Assembly: GCA_008638375.1 (NCBI GenBank)
Contig: CM018041.1
Location: 9,882,627 to 9,946,626 of the forward strand
Length of the DNA: 64,000 nt
Direction: 5' to 3'
Origin: Nyssa sinensis
Taxonomy: Eukaryota > Streptophyta > Magnoliopsida > Cornales > Nyssaceae
The position numbers and the translations under genes were made by a program. Shown piece by piece: positions 1 to 11,968 of the stretch. Numbering within the stretch: the stretch's first letter is position 1; every line of letters begins with the position of its first letter. The notes under the pieces were generated by a model. That model was not told where the DNA came from and did no database searches. It saw nothing but the letters and a program-made list of their open reading frames with translations.

Positions 1-96
1 ATAACATTAAATAATCTTTTGTAAGTAGCCGATCCGATATATATATATATATGTCTATACACACAACTATATATTTATATATCCATATATCACACG

Positions 97-480
97 CACT
101 ACAAGAAAGGGTACTATTACCAACGCCTGTGTGCGTTGTTAATAATCCCTTCGCTCATCGCTAAATAGTATTAACCACGCACATTGCGTTGCCATAGCGT
201 CATTAATAATAGTGTTGTTGATACTTTTAGGAACATGACATAAGTAATATGTCACCAATACAGACTATTAGCGACGCACAACGAGCATCACTAATAATAA
301 AATGAAGCATTCCTAATAGTATAAAACAATCATTGGACATTGCTAATAATAAAATATTAAAGACGCATGAAATGAATGTTGCGAATAATATATTTTTAGA
401 GATGCACAAAAGATGTCACTAAAAAGTCCCACTTGTAGGTTTTAACCACGAACAATGATTTTTTATACTATTAGGGACTT
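97..480 (+). mobile_element. CACTA (En/Spm) terminus fragment
   Basis: The segment opens with CACTACAAGAAAGGG, the typical plant CACTA terminal inverted repeat. It continues with degenerate copies of the subterminal motif (TTAGCGACGCAC and its complement) in alternating orientation up to about 480. No opposite TAGTG end and no coding sequence were found, so it is a truncated end or an old MITE-like derivative. It belongs to the same broad family as the larger CACTA elements at 7778 and 39356 but is more diverged. Confidence 0.7.
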
Positions 481-2364
481 CATTTTACACTATTGGTGTT
501 TATATATATCATGTTGGTGTGTGTGTCATTTGAATAGCTCTTAATGCATTTGCGATTTAGAGGGTGATTCGAAAACCAAGCAATGGACAATTCCACTTTA
601 TTTATTTATTTATTTATTATTATTATGGATTGATTGACAACTCCACTTAAATCTCATTATTTTGACTGTGTGCTGATGTTTTCTAAATAAATTTAATTTG
701 CATGTTAAAAAGGCTCTGCTTACACTTGTAAAAAATAAATAATTATTTTAAAATTTTTTGTATAGGTTCAAAAAATTTATTCATTTTTCGAGGATTTCTT
801 TTTATATTTTAAAGACTGGATAATTTATAGTTCATTACATTCAATTATATATATGTTTCTTTATAACAATAAAAATTTCGAGAAATAAAGAGAGTACGTA
901 AAAATCTAGATGTGAGACGAATTATAAGTATTCATATGTATGGGAGAGTCTGTGGGTGCACAAAAAATCGAGAACCATAGATCTGATCTAACTGGAATCA
1001 AACTTGAACTGAATGAGTTGAGTTAGATTGATTCTAAAGATACTTTGAGTTTGATCGATTCTAACAACCGAAAAATTTGAAACGCTTTTCCCACATTTTG
1101 GAGCCCGGGTATATCAAGGGGCACAGATAGGCTCTTCCTAAATATATGTTGACTGCAGTTTATATTCTGCTCTAACCCACATTTAACTCGGCATAAAATC
1201 CTTCTGGTTGCCTAATCTCGAAATTTATGTATATTATGTATGTATGTATCATTTCATTATTATTTATACTATATACATGAAATTTAAGAAATGTAAGAGG
1301 ACAAAAAGAGTGGGGGCAGTGGTGTTTGCTGAAAAGTTTTCTTCTCATTAGAGGACAAACTTCTTTGAAGGGGAAATTGGAAAATTGGGTAATTGTGTAT
1401 GGACAGCAATACAAACTTCTTGGTCGCACACATTTGGTTATCATCCTCGAGAAATTATTGAGTGCCCCTGACAAATTTTTCCGTCACCTAATAAGAATTG
1501 GACACATCAAAAATTTGTTTAGACATTTTAACTTTTTCATTTTCTTATTGAGTGATGACGCTACTTAAATAAGATGATGTGCTGTCTCAAAACATCAAAT
1601 ATTTTATGATCACTTCTTGTTTGCAATTTTTTTTGTATTTTTTATAGCCACTAGTATGCTTTGTGGGCCGAATGATATTAAATTTGCCATTGATATTGTG
1701 GGTATCTGGTAAATCATTGGAAGTTTCCAAATTAATGAAGAGAGCTCCAAGTAATTTCTTGGACATACCATGAAGCTTTCAAGGAAATAAATAACTTCAC
1801 TCACATTAATTATGTCAAAGAATTTGATATAAAAATATCATAGCTTTGTTTATAAGAAATTTTGGATTCACGTGTTTTCTTGGATTCATATTGTATAAGA
1901 TTCACACTAACTCATCATGTTACATCATGATTTGTACTTTATTTTATTAGTGTGTTCATATATTTCTATCTCTATCTCTATTTACTCTTTACTTTTTACA
2001 TGTAAAATTGAAGTGGGCGGGGAGGAAGGTGTTAAATATGGGTGATTTACCATATCACTTTTACTGCAAGAGGCTTTCAGTCTTTAGTAAGTACTATCAA
2101 CTTGTTACAAAGAAAACGAAAAAAAAAAAGGTAATCTACTTGCTGAAAGAAGGGAATATTCTTGCTAGCTTGGCTGGAGAAATTAGTATGTGCTATAAAG
2201 ATTTAAAAAAAAAAAAAGACAAACAAGACTAGGGATATGGTCAAACATGAGAGCTTAGACCAAATGTCAACTACAAGTCATCTATGCTGGAGGTTAGTAT
2301 GGGGATGGGACCACATGACAACTATAAGTCATCTATATATGCCGGACCAACTCACCTTTATGTG
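481..2364. other. Non-coding spacer, no gene recognised
   Basis: AT-rich sequence with short microsatellites (TTTA runs near 600). The open frames here are short, overlap on both strands and resemble no family I recognise. I see nothing I would annotate as a gene. Confidence 0.6.
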
Positions 2365-2558
2365 TATTACAATAGTAAGAGAGAGGGTAAAACTCTTGTA
2401 TTCAATCTGTATAATACATGTATAAGAGGGCCTATACATAGCTATACAAGAGGGAATAATGCTGGCACATTCCAGAAAATAATATTGGCATATTTTAGGG
2501 ATATGCTGAGAATATACAATACAGGTATGGATATTATGGTTGGCAGTACACGGTAACA
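2365..2558 (-). repeat. 3' LTR of the Copia element
   Basis: About 194 bp, ending on the plus strand in GTAACA next to the polypurine tract. A second copy of the same LTR, split by another element, lies at 17130-17226 plus 20095-20238. Comparing the copies suggests ends TGTTAC...GTAACA, with the first G here mutated to A (TATTAC). There is no second LTR for this element in the window. Confidence 0.75.
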
Positions 2559-2599
2559 TCCCCCCTCAAACTCAAGTAGGGGTAGTAGAGACCAACTTG

Positions 2600-5500
2600 A
2601 GTTTGGATACTACATCATGATGGCGTCCCGGTGGATGTGCTTTGGTGAAGATGTCAGCCGGTTGATCAGTAGAGGAGACAGAGAAGAGTCGAACAGTACC
2701 ACTGTTAATGTGTTAATGCACAAAGTGACAATCAATTTCGATATGTTTGGTGCATTCATGAAAAACATCATTGTGGACAATTTGAATAGCATTACGATTA
2801 TCATAGTAGAGAACAGTAGCAGTAGGAAGGGGGACTCCCAAGGTAGCAAGAAGCCATTGGACCCAAAGAAGCTCTTGGGTAGTATCGACGAGAGCGCGAT
2901 ATTCAGTCTCAGTATTAGAGCGAGCGGTGACAGTTTGTTTCTTGCTACGCTAGGAAATAAGAGAGGTGTCAAGGAAGAAATAGTAGCCAGTGGTAGAATG
3001 ACAGTTTGTCGGGTCCCCGGTCCAATTAGCATTGGAGTAGGCGTGCAACTCAAGAGGTGAGTCGATAGAGAAATGAAGATCATGAAAAAGGGTACCTTTA
3101 AGATACCAAAGGATCCGAAGAATAGCAACATAATGAGAGGATCGAGGGGCAGACATAAACTAACTGATAATATGCACGGCATAGGCAAGATCATGCCGAG
3201 TGATTGTGAGATAGACAAAACTACCAACTAACTATCGATACAAGGTAGCATCATGGAGGGGTGTACCATCGAAGGAGTGAGACGAACATTGGGCTTGAGA
3301 GGGGTTGAAGCAGTCTTGCTATCGATAAGACCAGCATGGGTGAGGAGATCAGAAGCATACTTGGCCTGAGAGAGATAGTAGCCATGAGAATCAGAGGAAA
3401 TTTTAAGACCTAAGAAGTAGTTAAGGGAACCAAGATCCTTCATCTCGAAGTGCTGGCTGAGAAATTGTTTGAGAGTAGAGATCCTAACTAGTGATAATCA
3501 TGTCATCAACACAGAGGAGGAGAAGGGTGGTGCCATGGTCTAGTCTTACGAACAAAGAGAACGGAGTCATATGGACTAGAGGCAAAACCAAAGTCTCCAA
3601 TAACAGAACTGAATTTGGCAAACCAGGCGTGAAGAGCTTGCTTGAGACCATACAAGGTGTGATAGAGTTTACAGACTTTGTGAGGAGGATGATCGTACCC
3701 TGAAGGTGGTTGCATATAGACTTCTTCGCTAAGATCACCATTAAGAAATGCATTTTTAACATCCATTTGAAATAACCCCCATGTGCGAATAGCAGTAACA
3801 TCCAGGAGACTCCGAACAGAGGTAAGACGGGCGACAAGAGCAAAGGTCTCTTCATAGTCAATCCCATACTCCTAAGTGAAGCCCTTGGCAACAAGGCGAG
3901 CCTTATAGCGCTTAATGGATCCATCAAAACAGGTTTTGATCTTGTAAGCCTATTTGCAATCGATAGCAGTTTGACCCAGAGGAAGATCAACCAAGTCCCA
4001 AGTATGAGTGTTGTGCAAAGCCTGTAATTCATCATGCATTGCTTTTTGCCAAAGAGGGTTAGTGTGAGCTTCATGATAAGATTGAGGCTTAGGATGAGAG
4101 AGAATAATGGAAAAGCAATAAAAGTCACGAAGATGGACTGGCAGTTCTCTTACCCAAGTAAAATAACGAAGAGAGGGATTGGGATGGGGAACAGGAGGAG
4201 GGGAGGGAGTAGGATCTGGAGCAGGATCAGTAGGCGGTACAGTCACAGTAAGAGGAGCCGTAGTTGGTGAGTCTGAACCTGTGTCATCATCATCAGAAAA
4301 TAAAGAAATAGAGGGGTTAGTGAATAAAGAAAGGGTAGATGAAGTGGTGAGATGAAATTGGGACAGGGAGGAGAACATTTTGTGTTCCCAAAAGACCATA
4401 TGATGAGAAACATGGAGGCGTTTAGAGATAGGATCCCAACACCGATAGCCTTTTTGTTCTATCCCATAACCCAAGAAACAGTAGAGACAAGCACGAGGTT
4501 CTAGTTTGGTACGCTCATGAGGCTGAAGTAACACAAAACAGGCACAACCAAAGACACAGAGAATACTATAGGTAGGGGGTGTACCATAAAGCCGTTCATA
4601 GGGAGATTGATGGGCAATGACCGGAGAGGGAATGCAATTCATAGTGTAAATGGCTATGAGGGCAGCTTCTCCCCAAAAACGCTTGGGACAGGAGGAAGAA
4701 AGAACGAGAAAGCGAACAGTGTCAAGAATGTGATGATGTTTGCGTTCAACATGACCATTCTGCTCAAATGTGCCTGGGTAAGAACGATGGGGAAAGGTGC
4801 CATGTTGTTAAAGAAATTATAAAAAGTCAGTGTCCCGACACTCCAAGCATTGTTTACACGAAAGATTTTGATAGGGCACGAAAACTGAGTGGTAATCATG
4901 TAGACAAAGTTATAGTAGATCTGTTTTAGTTCAAAGCGATGCTGCATAAGGTAAAGTCAAGTGAAATGAGAATAATCATTAATAAAGATAACAAAAAACT
5001 TGGATCCACCCATGGTAGGGGTAGGAGAAGGACCCCAAATGTCAGAATGAACTAAATTAAACGGGGCATCAGAAATAAAATCACTATTAGAAAAAGGTAG
5101 AGCAGGTTGTTTACCAAGTTTACAAGATAAGCAGTCATCATGTTTATTGATACAGGACCCAAAATACCACTAGAAGCTAGTTTTTATAAACGACCAAAAG
5201 AAACATGACCTAAGCAAGCATTCCAAAGAGTTAAAGATGGAGGAGTGGAGGCAGCAGCAGAGCAAGCGGGTGGGGTAAGGTGGGAGGGAGTGTGGAGGTT
5301 AACTAGTTCAAATAAGCGTCCAACTTTACGGCCGGTCCCAAGTGTCTGTCCTGTCTTTAGATCCTGCATAAGACAACTAGTGGAAGAAAAAATAATAGTA
5401 AGACCAAGGTCACAAAGTTGACTCACAGAAATGAGATTTAGAGTAAGTTGAGGAATAAAAAAAGTATCAGAAAAAGATACTTTGGAGTGAGAGATTTGTC

Positions 5501-5690
5501 CGATATGGGTAACATGCATGTGGGAACCATCAGTAGTGTGAATAGCAGGAAAATGTGAGTAAAGAACTTTAGTGGTAAAAAGAGAGTTATCATATATCAT
5601 ATGATTACAACAAATGGAATCAAAATACCAAGAGGAAGTAATTGGTGTGACGGACAGGGCAGTAGGAGGAGAAGTACCAGAAGTGGAGAT
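2600..5690 (-). pseudogene. Copia pol remnant (protease, integrase, RT, RNase H)
   Basis: Minus-strand reading shows a protease remnant near 5620 where the usual DSG triad reads DSI. A GAG-pre-integrase motif (LWNACLGHVSF) lies near 5190, and the integrase C-terminal part (GYGIEQKGYRCWDP) near 4430-4480. The RT start MDVKNAFLNGDLSEEVYMQP is at 3766-3707, the RT active site LCVDDM (Y replaced by C) is near 3500, and RT thumb and RNase H segments lie at 3443-2650 (ANWTGD..TTGYYFFL near 3000). The pieces sit in different frames with stops between them, so no polyprotein can be made. The lineage within Copia is not resolved. Confidence 0.9.
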
Positions 5691-5709
5691 GATCTACTTG
5701 AGGAGAGCA

Positions 5710-6717
5710 ATGAGGTCAGCATTGGAGAGAGAGGAAGTGGGGGAGTAGGTGGAGAAGGATCCTCAGTGGCAGCAGCAGCAGTGGACCGTTGGCCAGACTT
5801 GAACCTGTTGGACTTGGAGGAACTGCCTTTGGAATGGTCATTGCGTGGTGGTGGGTTTGGATGCGAGGGCAATCATTTAAGAAATGGCCCGGTCCTCGCT
5901 TCTGACAGTGCTTGCAGACTCGAGTAGGACAGTGAAGTAGAGTATGGTCAGGTTCATGACAAAACTTGTAACTTGGTTGAGAAGGACGCCCAGAAGGAGG
6001 AGTAGCGAGGGTAGTGTCGGTATAATGAGGGCGTGCCGAAGAGGGAGTTATAAGAGCAGACTCAGTATATGGATGAGGGCGAGTGCAACGCCAAGTCTCA
6101 TAGTAAACCAGTTCAGAAATAGCACTTTCTAAGGTCGGTAGTGGAGTACGATGAAGTAATATCGCACAAGTAGGCTCGAAGACATCATCAGGGGCCATAA
6201 AAAACTAGATCAAGCGCTGCTGATTGTGGTAGCAAAGAAACTTTGTCGCATCCTGAGAACAGCTCCAAGTGGGTTCAGAAGCAGTCAATTGATCCCAAAA
6301 AGCCTGTATACAAGAGTGAAAATCGTCGATTAGGTTGCCAGGGTCTTGACGCATACAATGGAGGTGATCCAGGAGTTAGTACTGATGAGAGAGACCAGTA
6401 GTGATGTAGCGATCAGCAAGAAAGTCCCAAGCGGATTTAGGGGTTTCGAAATGACCAAACTGCATACCGATGGATGGAATAGAGGTACTGCGAAAAGTAG
6501 AGATGATCTTTTGATTCTTGTTGTCCCACTCTTTAAGATGATCCAGAAATTTTGCCTCAAGTTCTTCCGGCTCTTTCTTTGGTTCAGTGATATCGCTAAT
6601 AACAATACGCCAGAGTTTGTGGCCTCGAAGGTAGCCAGACATGGCTTGGGCCCAAAGAACATAGTTCTGGCCATTTAGGACTAAGGGAATGTTGATAACC
6701 AGCTCTGTGGTACTCAT
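5710..6717 (-). pseudogene. Copia gag remnant
   Basis: The start at 6717 gives a UBN2/Copia-type gag N-terminus (NGQNYVLWAQAMSGYLRGHK), which packs retrotransposon RNA in virus-like particles. A second frame (6198-5716) carries zinc-knuckle-like cysteines (CKHCQKRGPGHFLNDC), with C-X2-C-X6-H-X4-C spacing rather than the usual X4, preceded by a partial knuckle (CHEPDHTLLHC). At least one frameshift and a stop lie between the two parts (around 6200-6380). Gag is followed directly by the protease remnant on the same strand. Confidence 0.85.
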
Positions 6718-6770
6718 GATGTCGATAACTGCACACTCGGAGAGAATGTTTGAAGTCTCACTGTAAAAAA

Positions 6771-7777
6771 AATACTAAAAAAGGAAGAGTTGGTAATCTT
6801 GGAAACGGAGACCCCATCTTGATCCAAAACGGCAAGACATATAATATTCATCGTTTTGTCGTGACCGAAGCTGTCACGGGGACCAAACGACTTCGTCTAG
6901 GTCTTCAATTTCACTTTTTTGCCATTTATATTAATTTTTATTTCCGCAATTACTTTGTTTAGATAATTCCGAATTAACTTTTGATTGCGGAAATAGTTTT
7001 CTACTATGATAAGATTTTTAATTTTCTAAAAAGCCCCAATTTTTATTAATTTCGTATTTTTTCTCCTTTTTGCAATTATTATAGTTTTCTAATTGTAATA
7101 GAATTAGTATAAAGATTTGGTAGATTTCTATTCAGATTAGTAGTAGTCTTAGTCTATATATACATATATATATATGATGTAATTCAGTCTTTATTATTTA
7201 GATTATCGATAATATATTTCTGTTTAAAAATTTAAGATTTGTTCTCTTTAGATGAGGAATCTCCTATGTTATTTGTTATATAAGAAATTTAATATTTTTA
7301 ATTCTTCATCTCGTTCCGCATTAGGTTAAAGGTGATGAGTTCTTGTTGAAAATCTTATCATTCTAAATTTCCACATTGATCACATAATAGTAAAAGGAAT
7401 TGTTTCCCACTTGGATTTTTTCAAACCTTTCAACTTAAATCATACCACCATTCTAAAGTCGATTTAATATAATTTGGAGTGACCATTGAATGCCCCTACC
7501 AATTGATACAATCAACCCAAATCTTCTAAAAGTTATGGTAAAAATAATTAATGTTTGAAAAAAATTTCAATCTCTATTAATTTTACCTTATTTTTTTACC
7601 AATAAAACAAAAAATATAATAATAAAATATAAAATTAATTATGTGTTAAAATAAGGAATTTGTCTAATACAAAATTATTATTCACGGATTTTAAGATATA
7701 TTCAACTCTTAACAAAACAAAACAAAATTCTAATTATGTATTAAAATAAAAAGTTTGTCTAATTAAAAATGTTTATT
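6771..7777. other. AT-rich spacer, no gene
   Basis: No coding signal. The stretch 6950-7350 has a TATA-rich part and AT-rich 3'-like sequence that could be an old LTR, but I could not find a partner, primer site or target duplication. 7590-7770 contains a diverged direct repeat (ATTATGTxTTAAAATAA). Confidence 0.5.
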
Positions 7778-8345
7778 CACTACAAGAAAAGACACTATTA
7801 GCGATGCCCGAGTGCGTCGCTAATAGTAGTTATATGCGTCGCTAAAGATCTTTAGTGATGCACCAATGGGCGTCGATACAAGCGTCGTGAATAGTCGTGT
7901 CGCCAATACTATTAGCGATGCACAAACTTGTATGTGTCGCTAAAGGTAACTATTAGCGACGTTCATATGGTGTCGATAATAATCAGACATGGGCGTCGCG
8001 AATACTATACATGGACGCAATGGGTGTCACTAAAGGTTACCATTAGCGACGTGCGTCGCTAATGGTAACCTTTAGTGACACCCATTGCGTCCATGTATAG
8101 TATTCGCGACGCCCATGTCTGATTATTATCGCTAATGGTAACCTTTAGCGACGCTCTCAGTGCGTCGCTAATTGGAACCTTTAGCAACGCCTATTGTGCG
8201 TCGCAAATGGTGTATTGCTCGAACCTTTAGCGACGCTCGTAGTGCGTTGCTAATAATGTATTGGCATTCTTTAGCGATGAATGTGAAGCGTCGCTATAAA
8301 TTAATTTCTTTGCTTTTAGCGACGCCTTTGTGTGCGTAGCTAAAA
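7778..8345 (-). repeat. CACTA terminal and subterminal repeats
   Basis: The terminal CACTA repeat is followed by many direct and inverted copies of TTAGCGACGC / GCGTCGCTAA. Such subterminal motifs are the known binding sites of TnpA-type proteins in En/Spm elements. The block contains the perfect 78-bp palindrome described separately. Confidence 0.85.
7974..8131. repeat. Perfect 78-bp inverted repeat with 2-nt spacer
   Basis: Arms 7974-8051 and 8054-8131 are exact reverse complements, with TG between them. The left arm matches the orientation found at about 53205-53240 in the large element, so the right arm is the inverted duplicate. Transcribed, it would fold into a near-blunt hairpin. Confidence 0.95.
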
Positions 8346-8769
8346 TTTTTTTATTTTTTTATAACCTGAATTATTTGTTTTATTTGTTGTTTTATTCCTA
8401 TTTAAACTTGTATCAATTATCTTGATATACAATAAAATTCAAACATTCTAAAATGAATATATTAAAAAAGAAAAATACATTCATATATATATATATATTA
8501 TACTAATTACTTACATTTGTAAAAGTACAATTTAACAATAAATACAAAAATAACAAATTGTCGCAAAAAATGTAACTACAGATGGCCATGAAAAGAAAAG
8601 AAAAAAAAAAAAGTCCCGATGCAAAACATAAAGACGGCGGTGCAATAATCTTGATCAATCTGAAATAAAGATCAAATAATATATATTAGAACACTTATTA
8701 AATATATATGAACATATAATGTGAAAAGTTTTTTTTTTTTTGCATGCATAAATAGTAAGAATGGCATAG

Positions 8770-10008
8770 AGTAGCATAAGTTACAAACCATTGATCCAAA
8801 CTGATTGTCGTAAGTTTGTGGTAGTCTATTTTATCATTTGTGAGGTGTGTGATAAGGTTTCGGGATAGTTAGGCCGATATCCGACATTTTGGTCCGTTAA
8901 ATCCCCAAAATGGGCCTTTGGAGCAAAAACTTGCATAAATTTCAAACCGTTGATCCGAACCAAGTGCCGTAAGTTCGTGAAAGTTTATTTTATCATGTCT
9001 GAGGTGTTTGATGGGATTTTGGGCTCGTTAGATTGATATTCGGTGTTTAGGTCCGTCAAAACCCCAAAATGGGCCTTTTTGGAGTAGAAACTTGCATAAG
9101 TTTCAAATCGGTGATCCGAACTGAGTTCTGTAAGTTCGTGCAAGTCCATTTTATCATTTTTGAGGTGTGTGATGGGGTTTCGGGATAGTTAGGCCGATAT
9201 CCAGTATGTTGGTTTGTCAAAACTCCAAAATGGGCCTTTTTAGAATAGAAACTTGCGTAAGTTTCAAACCGGTGATCTGAACCGAGTGGCGTAAGTTTGT
9301 GCAAGTCTATTTTATCATTTTTGAGGTGTGTGATAGGGTTTCAAGGTCGGTAGGATGATATCCACCATTTTAGTAGGTCAAAAGCCCCCAAATGGGCATT
9401 TTTAGAGCTGAAACTTGCAAAAGTTTCAAACCAGGCATTTGAATCGAGTGCCGTAAGTTCATACGAGTCTATTTTATTATTTTTGAGGTGTGTGATGAAA
9501 TTTCGGGGTAGTTAGGCCGATATCCGGTGTTTTGGTCCTTCAAAACACCAAAAAGAGGCTTTTTAGAGCGAAAAGTTGCATAAGTTTGAAACTAGTGATC
9601 CGAACCGAGTGCCGTAAGTTTTTCAAGTCTATTTTATCATTTGTGAGGTGGGTGATGGGGTTTCAGGGTCGGTAGGCCGGTATCCACCATTTTGGTCGGT
9701 CAAAATCCCCAAATGGGCCTTTTTGGAGCTGAAACTTGCAAAAGTTTCAAACTGGGCATCCGAACCGAGTGTTGTAAGTTCGTGCAAGTCTATTTTATCA
9801 TTTTTAAGGTGTGTGATGGGGTTTCAGGGTCAGTAGGTCGATATCCGACATTTTGATCCGTCAAAACCCCAAAATAGACCTTGTTGGAGTTGAAAGTTAC
9901 ATAAGTTTTTAACGGTCATTAGAATCGATGAAATTAAGTAAGTTTGTGCAAGTCTATTTTCATATGTGAAGTGTGTCATGTAGTTTCTAGGCCGTTAGGT
10001 CGAAATCC
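8770..10008 (-). repeat. Tandem 161-bp repeat block (about 7-8 copies)
   Basis: Tandem units contain GGGCCTTTTTGGAGC, AAACTTGCATAAGTTTCAAA, TTCGTGCAAGTCTATTTTAT and GATATCCGG. The same unit, inverted, fills 47774-52395. The 60-80 codon open frames here are by-products of the repeat and occur on both strands. Confidence 0.9.
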
Positions 10009-10079
10009 TTTTTTTTTTTAACGTAACATTTTCTATAAATAATAAATACACCAAAGTAATTAATTTTAAAAACTTGCCA

Positions 10080-10935
10080 AGGCTGAACAAAGCCTCTCAG
10101 CTGGCTGAGGAGCGTCTATATAAGAGTCTCTAGCTGGGTTTGGCGAGCCTGGAGCTTTGTCATCATCTGCTCCAGCTGTGCCTTCCGTCTCTCAACTACC
10201 TCAGCTCTTTGGGTGGCTTCGTGAAACCTAGCATCTCTCTCAACGGTAGAGGACGATGCCGTCGGCTCCATCCCACTTCCTAAGCCACGCACATATCCAC
10301 GCCTCTTGCCCATAACAGTCTCTTGTATCTGGTCATCGGTCGGCAGATCCTCACCCTCAAGGGTCGACTGAGCACGCAGCTAGACCATCTCCTCCTATAA
10401 AAACATAAATATATGTTACTACTTTTATAACTTTAGATTAATATTAAATTAGTAATACTGGTATATATACATAAATAACTTACATAAAGCCACTGTGCTT
10501 CAGGCCCAATCCAACCCTTCTCGGGGTTGTAGTGCGTCCTATGCCACAAATCAATAGGGCTGGGTGGTGCACCGGTCTCTTGGTCTCACTGGAGCAAATA
10601 AATAGTAGCTTGTGAAGATTGATTTCATGAATAGATTATACAATTAGAGCTTGATACATTTATTAACTTACCATTTCATGCCTATAGCTAACAAAAGAAC
10701 GTGATCCACTAGAGTGAGCCACCTTTTGCTTACTTCTGCTCTCGCTATTTTTCGTACTAAGTTCCTACACTTGGCCAAAACAAAGAAGGTTAGTATAAAT
10801 GACAATGATTTATCATACAACAAAAGTCATTTTGACAATTTTTACCTATAATGCATTACTAGCGAACCGGTTGCATGGTAACATCCAATCCTCCATCATC
10901 ATCCTCCTGTAGGGTCTGTCGCGAGGCTCTCTACC
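10080..10935 (-). pseudogene. TnpA-like (Transposase_24) gene fragment of the CACTA derivative
   Basis: Minus-strand exons correspond to the C-terminal half of the TnpA-like gene at 46215-47699. The last exon begins MGKRRGYVRGLGSGMEPTAS at 10313 and runs into a coiled-coil-like tail rich in Q, E and R. Earlier exons lie near 10480-10590 (homologous to the ELWHRTHYNPKKGW part), 10680-10770 and 10860-10930. The 5' half is removed by the internal deletion at about 10935. The family binds subterminal CACTA repeats; this copy has no start and cannot make a full protein. Confidence 0.8.
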
Positions 10936-11225
10936 GATAGCATCTCCCCACGGTTCTCAAACTATATGAGATAGATGTTACCACGCCTAAATATATACCT
11001 AGAGAACAATAGGAGATCGTGCTGAAATTTTCTCATAGTGGAATATTCAAGCATGCACTATTGATTGCAATGCAGATTTATGCATTCCCAAGCTGTCCTA
11101 TTTTGGACAATTCAAGAATCAATTTTCATACACACGAGCCCAATCGCGATTAAATTTCGTGACAAGATTCACATGTGATGAAAATGACTCCCGAACGGGG
11201 CTAGGCTTATATGAATACAATTGCT

Positions 11226-11968
11226 AACTTACAAAACTAGTCCCAATTTTTTTTTCACGAACTAATCCCTTAAAAAAAATTCAAATCAAACGGTAAGGTT
11301 TTTCACAGAGTCGCAGCTACTTTGTGAAAGTTTTTATTTATTTTTTCTTTAATAAAACGTGTGACACACTAGATAGTTGGTCGGCCACCTAGTGTGTGTG
11401 TGATTTCAACTATAAAGTTATAAATGTGTGTCACACTAGATAGATCATGATATCTAACATTTTACATTTATATCAAATAATAATCCTACAAATAAATTAT
11501 TTATTAATTTACATAAAATTTTGTGACTATTAGACCAGGGGCTAACCTTAGGTGGACATTTTTTTGGTGCAATTGATGTTACATAAAAAGATAGTGATGT
11601 GTAGAATTTTTTTATAATTAAAATTTGCAATAACAACAATATTATAAAATCAAATTCAGTTAATTCAAAAGTTCAAAGCCATAAATCATGCCTTAATATA
11701 TAAAGATCAAAATGCCAAACTATATTATGCCTACAATTTCTTCTAGGGCCATGTCAAAATGTCAAACCTGAAAGAATTGATCCTTGCCAAACTTCCCCTC
11801 GAAACCACCAGTTCAGCCAACACCTCAAGTTACACCTCAGCCGCCTAGTGTCTGATCGAGAGGCCTCTCCACACTTATTAAAATCAGAAAAAAGAACATC
11901 ACTAAAAATCACAATTAAAGTCACTATACAGAAGTATGCAACCGAAAACTATGGTTCAAGATAGTTCT
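11226..11968. other. Spacer inside or next to the CACTA derivative, no gene
   Basis: Sequence no longer matches the large CACTA element. There are short splice-like segments on the minus strand but no recognisable coding similarity. It may be unrelated internal sequence of the derivative, since a CACTA 5'-type end follows at 17131. Confidence 0.4.

Larger units (their letters stand above)
2365..6770 (-). mobile_element. Decayed Ty1/Copia retrotransposon, 5' end missing
   Basis: Read on the minus strand, this holds in order a gag with zinc knuckle, a protease remnant, GAG-pre-integrase and integrase, reverse transcriptase, RNase H, a polypurine tract (GAGGGGGG, complement of about 2559-2567) and a 3' LTR. 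That order (integrase before RT) defines Copia. No matching 5' LTR or tRNA-Met primer site was found beyond the gag start near 6717, so the element is truncated on that side. Every coding part is broken by stops or frameshifts. Confidence 0.9.
7778..11225 (-). mobile_element. CACTA deletion derivative (3' half, transposase deleted)
   Basis: This starts with CACTACAAGAAAAGAC at 7778 and reads as the reverse complement of the 3' part of the large CACTA element at 39356-53428. In order it has terminal and subterminal repeats (7778-8345), a block of 161-bp repeats (about 8770-10008), TnpA exons (10080-10935), then sequence matching 41890-42183. At about 10935 the segment matching 42183 joins directly to that matching 46835, so about 4.65 kb holding the Tnp2-like transposase is missing. 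It is therefore a non-autonomous relative. Its far end is not certain; the CACTA end at 17131 may be it, but flanking triplets (ATT before 7778, TTA after 17131) do not match. Confidence 0.85.

Noticed and set aside
2008..2556. Plus-strand frames near 2.0-2.5 kb
   Set aside because: Poly-A-derived or antisense to the Copia LTR, without similarity to proteins.
6820..7350. Possible solo LTR with a TATA-like stretch
   Set aside because: No TG...CA ends with target repeat, no partner copy in the window.
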